Part shown: piece after piece, positions 36,816 to 47,830 of the stretch | How positions within the stretch are numbered: position 1 is the stretch's first letter | How the letters are laid out: every line of letters begins with the position of its first letter | Source of the DNA: Nitrospirota bacterium | Lineage (GTDB): Bacteria > Nitrospirota > Leptospirillia > Leptospirillales > Leptospirillaceae | Reading direction: 5' to 3' | Assembly: GCA_021840555.1 (NCBI GenBank) | Contig: JAKBXW010000003.1 | Span: forward strand, 1 to 64,000 | Length of the DNA stretch: 64,000 bases | The notes under the pieces: generated by a model | Seen by the model: only the letters and a program-made list of their open reading frames with translations | Database searches by the model: none | What the model was told of the DNA's origin: nothing | Translations under genes and position numbers: made by a program

Positions 36816-37685
36816 ATGAGTCAGTCAAAACGACAATCATCCGCGGGGTCTGGCAGAATGCAGGATCAGAAAAAAAAGATGACGGTTGCAATCGTCCAGA
36901 ATCAGCCGGAATTCGGCTATCCGGAAAAAAACAGGGATTCGGTCGCGCAGATGGTCCTGGAACGTCCCGACCCCTCCGCAGATCTCCTTGTCCTCCCGGA
37001 GCTCTTCGCCTCGGGCTACCAGTTCGACTCTCGCGCCGAAGTCGAAGAGCTCGCGGAACCGGAAAAGGGCCCGACCTACCGATTCCTGTCGGAGCTTTCT
37101 TCCGAGACCGGTGCCGTAGTGGTGGCGGGACTTCCCGTAAAGCGCGACGGAGGAATCGCGAACAGCGCCCTCGCCGTCTACGGAAAGACCATCCTGGCTT
37201 CCTACGACAAGATCCATCTGTTCGACGAGGAGCGGGATTTCTTCATCGAAGGGGCCCGCCCCCTCCCGGTCGTGCAGACACCGTTCGGCCCACTCGGACT
37301 CATGATCTGCTTCGACTGGCTCTTCCCGGAGGCCTTGCGCTCCCTGGCCCTTTCGGGGGCGCTCGTCGTCGCCCACCCTTCCAACTGGGTCCTCCCGTTC
37401 GGTCCCCAGGGCATGATTCTTCGTTCCGTGGAAAACCGTGTCTTCACCGTAACGGCAAACAGGACGGGCCGCGAAGAGAGAGGGGGGCGCCCGCCGCTCA
37501 CCTTCATCGGACAGAGCCAGATCGTGGGTCCCCGGGGCGACATCATCGCCCGGGCCCCCGCCGACACATCCGTCCTTCTGACAGGAGAAATCGAGCCAGC
37601 CGAGGCCCTGTCCAAAAAAGTCGCGTCCAGAAGCGATTTCTTCGAGCAGAGACGCCCGGAGCTTTATTCCCCTCTCACTGGCTAA
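36816..37685 (+). CDS. Nitrilase/omega-amidase family hydrolase
   Basis: VLPELFASGYQF, YDKIHLFDEERDFF, GLMICFDWLFPEALRSLA (Glu-Lys-Cys triad context). Confidence 0.88.
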   Translation: MSQSKRQSSAGSGRMQDQKKKMTVAIVQNQPEFGYPEKNRDSVAQMVLERPDPSADLLVLPELFASGYQFDSRAEVEELAEPEKGPTYRFLSELSSETGAVVVAGLPVKRDGGIANSALAVYGKTILASYDKIHLFDEERDFFIEGARPLPVVQTPFGPLGLMICFDWLFPEALRSLALSGALVVAHPSNWVLPFGPQGMILRSVENRVFTVTANRTGREERGGRPPLTFIGQSQIVGPRGDIIARAPADTSVLLTGEIEPAEALSKKVASRSDFFEQRRPELYSPLTG

Positions 37686-38509
37686 AAGGGAGCTTCCCAA
37701 GGTATGTAGGGACGAGGCTCGGACACAAAGCGGCAGGTCGTGACGAACCCCGTGTGGCCGATGATCCGGTGGGCGGGGCGAACGCTCTGAGGGCCGAACT
37801 CCCAGTCCCGGACGATCGACTCGACAGTCCGGATGAGATGGAAATGTCGCGTCTCCTGGAGGGCGAGAGAGAGCGTGTGGACCTGGAGGGGTGTCGGAAC
37901 GTAGGTCAGAAGGATCCCTCCCGGACGAAGGACTTTTCGGACGTTGTCGATGGCCTTCCACGGCTCGGGCAGATCCAGGATCACCCGGTCGAAAAGAATC
38001 TCGTCGCCGGAGAAAAGCTCCGGATCATACATGTCCCCGATCCGGAGTTCGTGGTCCGAAGAACCTGCAGGGTCGAGAATGTCGATGTTGCGGACCGCCT
38101 CCTCGGCATGCTCCGCTCTCCGCTCCACCGACAGGACACGCCCGCCGGGACGCACCATCCGAAGAAGGGAGACGGTCAGTGCGCCGCTTCCGATCCCTGA
38201 CTCGAGAACCCTGTGACCGGGGCGGACATCGGCCCAGAGGAGGATAAGCCCCTGATCCTTGGGATAGATGATCTGCGTCCGCCTCTTTAAATTCGACAAA
38301 GATTCGGCGTGAGTGGGGCGAAACGGAAGAACCCACCCTCCCTTTTCCAGAACGAGCGGAACCCCTTCCCTGCCTTCCTCCATCAGATAGGAGTGGGTAA
38401 CGGGATACCCGTCCACGTGGGTTTTTGAGCCCGTTCGAAGTGATGGAATCGAAACGGCCCGTCCGTTGGGCATATAGAGGATGAGGGGCTCCCCCGGCAA
38501 AAAAGACAT
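37682..38509 (-). CDS. trmI: tRNA (adenine-58-N1)-methyltransferase
   Basis: IYPKDQGLILLWADVRPGHRVLESGIGSGALTVSLLRMVRPGGRVLSVE; typical TrmI/GCD14 layout. Confidence 0.85.
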   Translation of the reverse strand: MSFLPGEPLILYMPNGRAVSIPSLRTGSKTHVDGYPVTHSYLMEEGREGVPLVLEKGGWVLPFRPTHAESLSNLKRRTQIIYPKDQGLILLWADVRPGHRVLESGIGSGALTVSLLRMVRPGGRVLSVERRAEHAEEAVRNIDILDPAGSSDHELRIGDMYDPELFSGDEILFDRVILDLPEPWKAIDNVRKVLRPGGILLTYVPTPLQVHTLSLALQETRHFHLIRTVESIVRDWEFGPQSVRPAHRIIGHTGFVTTCRFVSEPRPYIPWEAPF

Positions 38510-38603
38510 GGGCGGATCTTACTAAAGTCCGGGGAAAAGGGCAATCGCAAGCAACCTCCTCTGAACACCGACTCCGACCGGTCCCGAAGATTCGCCCGGT
38601 TCT

Positions 38604-38633
38604 CTTGACAAGTCAAGAATGCAATGATTTAAT
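38604..38633 (+). promoter_or_regulatory. Promoter with palindrome over -35, upstream of cytochrome c gene
   Basis: CTTGAC-AA-GTCAAG (38604-38617) overlaps TTGACA (38605-38610); 17 bp to TTTAAT (38628-38633). Confidence 0.45.
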
Positions 38634-38827
38634 GGGCTTGCTACTCAAACAGATCATTGCAGGACGGGAAGACTCAGGCAACGTCGGTCTCCAAGGCAGG
38701 TCGGAAATCCTTACTTTCGGAGAGTTATTATCCTTAAAAACATTCTCCGGGACCGGTCTTTTTGCGTTCTTCCTAACCCGCGATGCAAGCCAATTTATTT
38801 GGTTAATTCTTACGGAGGGTCGGTCTT

Positions 38828-39382
38828 ATGAAAACATGGAAATTGGCAGTCTTGGGCGTGGCCGCCATCGGATTTTCTGCAGTATCCGCCAATGCCGGCG
38901 AGCTCGACATTCTCAAACCCCGGGTCCCAGCCGACCAGATCGCGGCGGCCAAGGCCATGAAGCCTCCCTTTGCCGTCACCCAGGACATGATCGCCAAGGG
39001 CAAGGAAGTCTTCAACGGCGCCGGAACCTGCTACACATGCCATGGAGCCGCCGGCGACGGTAACGGCCCCGGAGCTGCCGGAATGGATCCCGCCCCCCGC
39101 AATTTCACCAACGCCAAGTTCGAGCAGGTCCGCACCGCCGGAGAAATGTACTGGGTGGTGGCCAACGGCTCCCCTCTCCAGCCCGCCATGGTCGGATTCG
39201 TGACCGCCGGCCAGATCACCGAGAAGCAGGCATGGGAAGCCGTGATCTATGAAAGGAGCCTCGGCTGCGGCGGCGACATGTCCTGCGTCGAAGGATCGGC
39301 GGACTGGGTTTCCAAGCAGCCCGTCCACGAGGAAGCGGCCGGAAACCTGAAGCCCGAGTTCCTGAACACGGCGGCGAAGTAA
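38828..39382 (+). CDS. Periplasmic class I cytochrome c
   Basis: Signal peptide; GTCYTCHGAAGDGNGPGAAGMDPAPRNFTNA (CxxCH). Confidence 0.92.
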   Translation: MKTWKLAVLGVAAIGFSAVSANAGELDILKPRVPADQIAAAKAMKPPFAVTQDMIAKGKEVFNGAGTCYTCHGAAGDGNGPGAAGMDPAPRNFTNAKFEQVRTAGEMYWVVANGSPLQPAMVGFVTAGQITEKQAWEAVIYERSLGCGGDMSCVEGSADWVSKQPVHEEAAGNLKPEFLNTAAK

Positions 39383-39402
39383 GACCCGATCGCCAGACGA
39401 CG

Positions 39403-39430
39403 GCCGGGAAAGGCGCACGCCTTTCCCGGC
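39403..39430 (+). terminator. Terminator hairpin after cytochrome c gene
   Basis: GCCGGGAAAGGCG-CA-CGCCTTTCCCGGC then TTTC. Confidence 0.7.
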
Positions 39431-39921
39431 TTTCAATATGAAGCCACTTGACAAAAAAACAATTCTGGGTTCTAATCGGCAGAAAGATTCGGGAAAACGG
39501 TCATCCTCTCGTTTCCCCCATGTGAACATCTATTCCAAAACGCCTGATTTTCTGTTCCTGAATAGCGGGTTTCCGGAACGGTTCCTGTCCCGGTCGCCCA
39601 CTCCAAGAGACAACCCCATCGGCCAACCCAACCGGCTCCACCCTCCTGGACAAGAATTTGAAAAAAGCTGAAGGACACTGACAGAATCAATACCGCCGTG
39701 GCAACAGCGCCCGCGATCTCTGGACTCCACCGGAGGACAACGATCCCCCATGAGATCACCGTCCTTGTTGCCCCGACGCAATACGGCAGGGATTCCTGCC
39801 CCGAATGCGACCCTCGGGAAAAGGATTGGCGCGATCGAGGCATCCTCCCGCCAACTCAGGAACTGAAAACACGTTCGGGTCCGGAACAAGAGCGAAACGA
39901 AAACGGAGGACTTTCAAAAAA

Positions 39922-41193
<1,272 letters not shown>

Positions 41194-41227
41194 AGGAGGG
41201 ATCCTTCCCCGAATTCAGGAGAGCGAC

Positions 41228-41443
41228 ATGAAAAAGGGAATTCATCCGGATTACGCTCCGGCAATGGTTATCTGTGCCTGCGGCAACACCTTCGAAACAC
41301 GGACCACCGTCGGGGACTTGCATCTCGACATCTGCAACATGTGCCATCCCTTCTTCACCGGCACGCAGAAGATCATCGACACGGAAGGCCGCGTGGAGCG
41401 TTTCATGAAGAAGTACCGGAAAGAGGACGGGAAAAAGGCCTGA
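41228..41443 (+). CDS. rpmE: 50S ribosomal protein L31
   Basis: [59 protein letters not shown]. Confidence 0.96.
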   Translation: MKKGIHPDYAPAMVICACGNTFETRTTVGDLHLDICNMCHPFFTGTQKIIDTEGRVERFMKKYRKEDGKKA

Positions 41444-41447
41444 CACC

Positions 41448-42545
41448 ATGGCCTCCATGGACGTCACTCCCGAAATTCTCGAGAAGATCCTTCCCAGGCT
41501 CCAGACCATGCGGGATCGCTACGACGAACTGTCGGGAAAGATGGCGAGCCCGGAAATAGCCTCCCATCCGGACCAGTACAGAAAACTGGCCCAGGACCAG
41601 GCGGAGCTCGGCCAGGTCGTCGAACTCTTCGATCACTGGAAAAAGCTCCGCAAGGAACAGGAGGACCTGGGGGAAATCAGGGGAGATCCCTCCATGGCCG
41701 ATCTCGTTTCGGGAGAGGAACGCCGGTTGCGGGAGGAGTTGTCCTCCCTTGAAGGGCGCCTCGTCGACTCAATCCTCCCCAAAGACCAGCGCGACGACCG
41801 GAATCTCTTCATCGAGATCCGGGCCGGCGCCGGAGGAGAGGAGGCGGCGCTGTTCGCCGCCGAACTCGGCAGGATGTATCTGCGTTTCGTCGAGCGCATG
41901 GGATACAGGGCGGAGGTCATGGAATCGACCGAGACCGATATCGGAGGCGCCCGGGAGTTCATCCTCTACGTCCAGGGGAAGAACGCCTACAGCCGTCTCA
42001 AATATGAAAGCGGGGTCCACCGCGTCCAGAGGGTTCCCGTCACGGAGGCCGGAGGCAGGATCCATACATCGACCGTCACCGTGGCCATTCTGGCGGAAGC
42101 CCTGGAAGTCGAGGTCGCGATCGACGCGAAGGACCTGCGGATCGATACCTTTTGCTCCTCCGGGGCCGGAGGACAGAGCGTCAACACGACCTATTCGGCG
42201 GTCCGCATCACCCACATCCCGACCGGAATCGTGGTCAGCTGTCAGGACGAACGCTCCCAGCTCAAGAACAGGGCCAAGGCCATGGCCGTCCTGCGATCGC
42301 GCATCCATGAACAGGAAGTGACCCGGCAAAACCAGGAAATCGCCTCCCACCGGAAGAGCCTAGTCGGTTCGGGGGACCGATCCGAACGCATCCGGACCTA
42401 CAACTTTCCCCAGAACCGCGTGACGGACCACCGGATCGGTCTCACGCTCTACCAGCTCGACCGCGTCATGGAAGGGGAGCTCGAACCTCTGGTGGACGCC
42501 CTCCGGGCGCACGACAGGGCCGAGGAAATCAAGAACTTCGCCTGA
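41448..42545 (+). CDS. prfA: Peptide chain release factor 1
   Basis: RAGAGGEEAALFAAEL; SSGAGGQSVNTTYSAVRITHIPTGIVVSCQDERSQ (GGQ). Confidence 0.96.
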   Translation: MASMDVTPEILEKILPRLQTMRDRYDELSGKMASPEIASHPDQYRKLAQDQAELGQVVELFDHWKKLRKEQEDLGEIRGDPSMADLVSGEERRLREELSSLEGRLVDSILPKDQRDDRNLFIEIRAGAGGEEAALFAAELGRMYLRFVERMGYRAEVMESTETDIGGAREFILYVQGKNAYSRLKYESGVHRVQRVPVTEAGGRIHTSTVTVAILAEALEVEVAIDAKDLRIDTFCSSGAGGQSVNTTYSAVRITHIPTGIVVSCQDERSQLKNRAKAMAVLRSRIHEQEVTRQNQEIASHRKSLVGSGDRSERIRTYNFPQNRVTDHRIGLTLYQLDRVMEGELEPLVDALRAHDRAEEIKNFA

Positions 42546-43438
42546 TGGATCCGAGCCACTCCGTCCCGGGCCGCGTGTCCGAATGGCTTCTCTGGGGGCA
42601 GGGTCGGCTGGCCGACCTGGAAAATCCGTCCATGGAGTCGCGAGCCCTCATGGGCGCCCTTCTGGGTTCGCCAACGGCGCCCTGGACCCGGTGGTCGGAG
42701 CAACTGCCGGAAACCCTGTCCGAGACCTTTCGGGAATGGGTCGAACGGCGGGCGAAACGGGAGCCGTTTCAATACATCGTGGGGACCGTCCCTTTTTTCG
42801 GGAGGATCTTTCGCGTCGGACCGGGAGTGCTTGTCCCCCGTCCCGAAACGGAGCACCTCGTCGCCCTGGCGCTGGACCATTTGAGAGAGCGGCGCCGGAA
42901 AGAACCACCCCGGATCCTCGACCTGGGAGCCGGATCGGGCGCCATCATCATGAGCCTTCTGCTCGAATGGCCCGATGCCGTCGGAGTGGCGGTCGAACGC
43001 GAGGCCGACGCCATCCGGACTCTCGCCGAAAACAGGGATGGCTTCGGTCTCGAAGGACGTCTTTCGATTCTTCGGGGAAGCTGGGGAGAGATGCTGTCGA
43101 AGACCCCCTCCTTCGACCTGATTCTCTCCAACCCTCCCTACATTCCGAGCGGGGTGATCGGGACACTCGACCCCGAGGTCCGGGACCATGAGCCACGACC
43201 GGCCCTCGACGGAGGGCCGGACGGCCTCTCCTGCTATCGGGAGATTCTGGCATTCGCCCCAGCCATTTTGAATGAGGGCGGCCTCCTTGCCTTCGAGATC
43301 GGGGCAGACCAGGCCTGGGCCTTCCAGCCCGGCGGAGCGGCCCTTGACGGACTGCCTTCCGGATTTGACGGTTCGTTCACCGTATTGAAGGACATTGCGG
43401 GACGGGACAGGATCGTCACCCTGACCGGGAATAAATGA
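42545..43438 (+). CDS. prmC: Release factor glutamine methyltransferase
   Basis: VLVPRPETEHLV, LDLGAGSGAI, LILSNPPYI (NPPY); ATGA overlap with prfA. Confidence 0.95.
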   Translation: MDPSHSVPGRVSEWLLWGQGRLADLENPSMESRALMGALLGSPTAPWTRWSEQLPETLSETFREWVERRAKREPFQYIVGTVPFFGRIFRVGPGVLVPRPETEHLVALALDHLRERRRKEPPRILDLGAGSGAIIMSLLLEWPDAVGVAVEREADAIRTLAENRDGFGLEGRLSILRGSWGEMLSKTPSFDLILSNPPYIPSGVIGTLDPEVRDHEPRPALDGGPDGLSCYREILAFAPAILNEGGLLAFEIGADQAWAFQPGGAALDGLPSGFDGSFTVLKDIAGRDRIVTLTGNK

Positions 43439-43448
43439 GGACTACTGC

Positions 43449-44756
43449 TTGGATGCATTCAGAATAGTTGGCGGCCATCCCCTGAGGGGGACGGTCAGGA
43501 TCTCCGGCTCCAAGAACGCCGCGCTTCCGATCCTGTTTTCATCCCTGCTCGGAGGAGAATTCACGCTCGCGAATGTTCCCTGCCTCCGGGACATACGGAC
43601 CACCCTGTCCCTGCTCCGCCAACTCGGGATTCATACGGAAAGACACGACCCCCAGGACGGGAGCTCCCACACCCCCGCCACTCCGGAGGACTGGAACGGG
43701 ATCTTCACCCTTTCGGACCGGGACACGCCCGACTACGAAGCCCCCTACGACCTCGTCCGGACGATGCGGGCCTCCGTCCTCTGCCTGGGACCCCTTTTGG
43801 CGCGGAAACGCCGGGCCAGAGTCTCCCTCCCCGGAGGGTGCCTGATCGGAGCCCGACCCATCGACATGCATCTTCGGGCCTTCGAAAAGATGGGCGCCCG
43901 GATCACCATTCACCACGGATATATCGATGCCGAAACCGACGGTCTCAGGGGGACCGAGATCGCGCTCCCCTACCCCACGGTCACAGGCACGGAAAACATT
44001 CTGATGGCGGCCGTCCTGGCCAGGGGGACAACGACGATTTCCAATGCGGCCGAAGAACCGGAGGTCACGGATCTGGCCCGCTTTCTGACAGCCCGGGGCG
44101 CGAGGATCGAGGGGGCGGGAACCTCGACCATCCGCATCGAAGGGGTCGCCGAACTCCACACCGCCGACTATGCCACCATGTTTGACCGGATCGAGGCAGG
44201 AACATTCCTCGTGGCCGCCGCCCTTCTGGGGGACAGGGTCACCATCGAGGGGATCGATCCCACGCCCCTTCGCCCGATTCTCGACGTCCTTCGCGCCATG
44301 GGAGCCGAGCCTCACATCGAGGATTCATCCATGACGATGGGCGTGATCCCGCATCCTGTCGGAACGACAGTCCGGACGCTCCCCCATCCGGGGTTCCCGA
44401 CAGACATGCAGGCCCAGATTCTCCCCCTCATGGCCATCGCCCACGGCTCATCCTCCGTCATCGAAACGGTCTTCGAAAACCGGTTCACCCATGTGATGGA
44501 GATGAACCGCATGGGAGCGGCGATCGAAATCCATGGATCCCAGGCCATGGTCCGGGGAGAAAGCCGTCTGGAAGGGGCGACCGTGATGGCCTCCGACCTC
44601 AGGGCTTCCGCAGGACTCGTCCTTGCCGGACTCGTCGCCGAAGGGGAGACGGAGATCAAGAGGGTGTACCATATCGACAGGGGTTACGAGGCGATCGAAA
44701 AAAAGCTGGAATCCCTCGGAGCCCGGATCAAGCGCGTACAGGAGGATCAGCCATAA
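43449..44756 (+). CDS. murA: UDP-N-acetylglucosamine 1-carboxyvinyltransferase
   Basis: GGHPLRGTVRISGSKNAALPILFSSLL; SLPGGCLIGARPIDMHL; PHPGFPTDMQAQ. Confidence 0.95.
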   Translation: MDAFRIVGGHPLRGTVRISGSKNAALPILFSSLLGGEFTLANVPCLRDIRTTLSLLRQLGIHTERHDPQDGSSHTPATPEDWNGIFTLSDRDTPDYEAPYDLVRTMRASVLCLGPLLARKRRARVSLPGGCLIGARPIDMHLRAFEKMGARITIHHGYIDAETDGLRGTEIALPYPTVTGTENILMAAVLARGTTTISNAAEEPEVTDLARFLTARGARIEGAGTSTIRIEGVAELHTADYATMFDRIEAGTFLVAAALLGDRVTIEGIDPTPLRPILDVLRAMGAEPHIEDSSMTMGVIPHPVGTTVRTLPHPGFPTDMQAQILPLMAIAHGSSSVIETVFENRFTHVMEMNRMGAAIEIHGSQAMVRGESRLEGATVMASDLRASAGLVLAGLVAEGETEIKRVYHIDRGYEAIEKKLESLGARIKRVQEDQP

Positions 44757-45412
44757 ACCCCCCCCCTCTCGTTCTCGCCCTGCCCAAAGGGAAAATGTTC
44801 GACGATCTGCTGATCCTTTTCGAAAAGGGGGGATGGGGGTTCGCCGAATACCGGGAAAATCCGCGGGCCCTGACCTGTCTCTCCGACGATGGTTCCCTGC
44901 GTCTTCTCCTCGTTCGCTCAAGCGACGTGATCGCCTATGTGGACAACGGGGGAGCCGATGCGGGAATCGTCGGCCGGGACCAGATCGAAGAGCAGAACCG
45001 GGAGATGATCGAGCCGCTCGACCTCAATGTCGGGTACTGCCGTCTGGTGGTCGCCCGACCCGAAGGATCCTCCCTGGACGAATCCGGCAAACGGACCCTC
45101 CGGATTGCCACCAAGTATCCCCGGCTGGCCGAAATGCATTTTATGGCGCGGGGGGTGCCCGTCTCGATCCTGAAACTCTACGGCTCCCTCGAACTGGCAC
45201 CCCAGACGGGGCTCGCGGACCAGATCGTCGACCTCGTCGCCACCGGACGAACACTCCGGGAGAACCGGCTCGAAATCGTCGAGGAGATTCTCCCCTCGAC
45301 GGCCCGCCTGATCGTCAACCGCGCCTCCTGGTCCCTCAGAAACAAGGCGGTCATGAGTCTAGTCGGACGGCTGAAACCGCACATTCCCCGGCAACCGGTC
45401 ATCTCGGGATGA
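44753..45412 (+). CDS. hisG: ATP phosphoribosyltransferase, short (HisG_S) form; probable ATA start
   Basis: In-frame extension upstream of first ATG restores the conserved N-terminus (M)NPPPLVLALPKGKMFDDLL; SD AGGAGG at 44740-44745, 7 nt before ATA. Confidence 0.85.
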   Translation: MNPPPLVLALPKGKMFDDLLILFEKGGWGFAEYRENPRALTCLSDDGSLRLLLVRSSDVIAYVDNGGADAGIVGRDQIEEQNREMIEPLDLNVGYCRLVVARPEGSSLDESGKRTLRIATKYPRLAEMHFMARGVPVSILKLYGSLELAPQTGLADQIVDLVATGRTLRENRLEIVEEILPSTARLIVNRASWSLRNKAVMSLVGRLKPHIPRQPVISG

Positions 45413-45440
45413 CCCGAACCGGGGAGGGAGAACTCTTCCA

Positions 45441-46748
45441 TTGAAGAATCTGATATCACGGGTCGGCACGGTCGGGGAGGGGAGAAAGGCCCTGGTCCGG
45501 GTCCTCTCCCGGGGACGGGACCAGGAGGCGGGGAAGGTCCGGGAAAGAGTCTCCGAAATCATCGCCTCGGTCCGCGAGGGAGGAGACAGGGCCCTCCTCT
45601 CCTGGGCCCGGACGCTCGACGGCTTTTCCGGAGAAGCCGGCGACATCGAAGTCAACCGCTCACGGGCGGAAAATGCCTGGAAGAAACTCGACCATCCTGT
45701 CCGGGAGGCTCTCCTTTTTGCCCGGGACCGGGTCACGTCCTATCATCAGAGGATCCGGGAAGCGCTCCGGGACCTTCCCCCTTCCCCCGAAATGGCGGGC
45801 CTCCGCTGGACTCCCATCGACCGGGTGGCCGTCTATGTCCCGGGAGGAACCGCCCTTTATCCCTCCACCGTCCTGATGACCGTCCCCGTCGCACGGGTGG
45901 CTGGGGTCCGGGAGATCGTCGTCATCACCCCGGGGGGACCCGACGGGATCGCCCCCGTCGTCCTCGCCGCCTGCCATGTGACGGGAGTGGACCGGATCTA
46001 CCAGGTCGGGGGCGTCCACGCGATCGCCGCACTCGCCTTCGCCACCGAAACCCTCCCATCCGTCGACCAGATCGTGGGCCCCGGGAACCGCTATGTGGCC
46101 GAAGCGAAGCGCCAGCTCTTCGGAACCATCGCCATCGACATGATCGCAGGTCCCACCGAAGTCCTGATTGTCGCGGACGCCTCCGCCGATCCGGTCTTTG
46201 TGGCGGCCGATCTCCTCGCCCAGGCCGAGCACGATCTCCAGGCCTCGGCCGTTCTCCTGACCGACTCTGAAAAAATCGCCCGGGAGGTCGCAACCGAGCT
46301 CGAAACCCAGCTTGCGACCCTCCCCCGGGGAGAGATCGCCCGAAAGTCCCTCGACTCCTTCGGGGCGATCCTTCTTCTCCCCTCCCTGGATCTCGCTCCG
46401 GCAATCGTCGATCTTCTGGCGCCCGAACATCTCGAACTGGCGGTCGTAAACCCCGGCGACTTCGCCGCACGGATCCGGCACGCCGGCGCCATTTTTCTGG
46501 GATCCGGCATTCCGGAAGCCGCCGGAGATTACTGCTTCGGTCCCAGCCACGTTCTCCCGACGAACGGGACGGCCCGTTTCGCCTCCCCCGTCTCGGTCGA
46601 GACCTTCATGAAACGGACCAGCCTGATCGGGGGAGAGTCGTTCGAGAATCGGGACAGGATCCTCGAGGTCTCCGAAATCCTGGCCCGGGCCGAGGGACTC
46701 GAGGGACACGCACGTTCGGCCGCCCTCAGGCGAAGACCCGTCCCATGA
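45441..46748 (+). CDS. hisD: Histidinol dehydrogenase
   Basis: VAVYVPGGTALYPSTVLMTVPVARVAGV, IDMIAGPTEVLIVAD, PSHVLPTNGTARF. Confidence 0.96.
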   Translation: MKNLISRVGTVGEGRKALVRVLSRGRDQEAGKVRERVSEIIASVREGGDRALLSWARTLDGFSGEAGDIEVNRSRAENAWKKLDHPVREALLFARDRVTSYHQRIREALRDLPPSPEMAGLRWTPIDRVAVYVPGGTALYPSTVLMTVPVARVAGVREIVVITPGGPDGIAPVVLAACHVTGVDRIYQVGGVHAIAALAFATETLPSVDQIVGPGNRYVAEAKRQLFGTIAIDMIAGPTEVLIVADASADPVFVAADLLAQAEHDLQASAVLLTDSEKIAREVATELETQLATLPRGEIARKSLDSFGAILLLPSLDLAPAIVDLLAPEHLELAVVNPGDFAARIRHAGAIFLGSGIPEAAGDYCFGPSHVLPTNGTARFASPVSVETFMKRTSLIGGESFENRDRILEVSEILARAEGLEGHARSAALRRRPVP

Positions 46749-47830
46749 CGACCGACGCCCCGACAGGCTGGATCCGACAGGACATCCTGGCCACCTCCGC
46801 CTATCCCGTCGAAAAAGTCCCCGGGGGGACCCTCCGTCTCGATGCCATGGAGAGCCCCTTCGACCTTCCGGAGGCGTTCCACAGGCGTCTGGGTGAGGAA
46901 ATGGCCGGGATCTCCCTGAACCGCTATCCCGACGGATCTGCATCCGAACTCAAGGAGATCCTTGGAAAAAGCCTGTTGGGCCTCTCTCCGGACCACCTCT
47001 TTTTGGGGAACGGGTCGGACGAGATCCTCCAGACTCTCTTCCTGGCCACGACCGGCCCCCTCCTTCTGGCCGAACCCACCTTCTCGATGTATCGCATCCT
47101 CGCGGAGATGACGGGAAGGACGGTCGTGACCGCAACCCTCTCCGAAGACCTTGATCTCGATGTGGAGGCGCTTCTCGCTGCGGCCCGGAAACATCACCCT
47201 TCCCTGATCGTTCTCTCCAGCCCCAACAACCCGACGGGCCGCGATGTGAGCGAGGAGACTGTGGACCGGATCTGCCGGGAATTTTCCGGAGGAGTGCTGG
47301 TCGACGAGGCCTACTTTCCCTTTTCCGGCTGGACGGCTCTTTCGCTTCAAAGGGCCCATCCCCGCCTGATGGTTCTCCGCACCCTGTCCAAGATGGGCCT
47401 CGCGGCCCTCCGGCTCGGCATCCTCGCTGCCGACCCGAAGATCGTGGCGGAGCTCGACAAGGTCCGGCTCCCCTACAACCTGAATCTCCTGACCCAGAGG
47501 GCGGCCATTCTCGTCTGCCGGGAATTTCTTCCGGACCTGGAAAGCCAGGTCCGCTCCATCATCCATTTGAGGGAAGACCTTCTCCGCTCCCTTTCCGCCA
47601 TTCCGGGGGTCTGTCCCCTGCCATCTTCCGCGAACTTCCTCCTGATCCGGATCGGCGGGAAGGATCCCTCCGTGGTCGCCCGCGCCCTGGCGGACCGGGG
47701 AATCCTTATCCGGGACGTGAGCCGGCATCATCCCCTCCTGGCCGGCTGCCTGCGGGTCACGATCGGGACAGCCACGGAGAACGAACGCTTCGCCGCGACC
47801 CTCGCCCTCATCCTGAAAGGAACCCCATGA
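46745..47830 (+). CDS. hisC: Histidinol-phosphate aminotransferase
   Basis: FLGNGSDEILQTL, LSSPNNPTGRDVS, RTLSKMGLAALRLGI. Confidence 0.95.
   Translation: MTTDAPTGWIRQDILATSAYPVEKVPGGTLRLDAMESPFDLPEAFHRRLGEEMAGISLNRYPDGSASELKEILGKSLLGLSPDHLFLGNGSDEILQTLFLATTGPLLLAEPTFSMYRILAEMTGRTVVTATLSEDLDLDVEALLAAARKHHPSLIVLSSPNNPTGRDVSEETVDRICREFSGGVLVDEAYFPFSGWTALSLQRAHPRLMVLRTLSKMGLAALRLGILAADPKIVAELDKVRLPYNLNLLTQRAAILVCREFLPDLESQVRSIIHLREDLLRSLSAIPGVCPLPSSANFLLIRIGGKDPSVVARALADRGILIRDVSRHHPLLAGCLRVTIGTATENERFAATLALILKGTP

Noticed and set aside
39472-39843. 123-aa minus-strand ORF with a hydrophobic segment
   Set aside because: No recognisable family, lies in the probable rho leader, overlaps other equally weak ORFs
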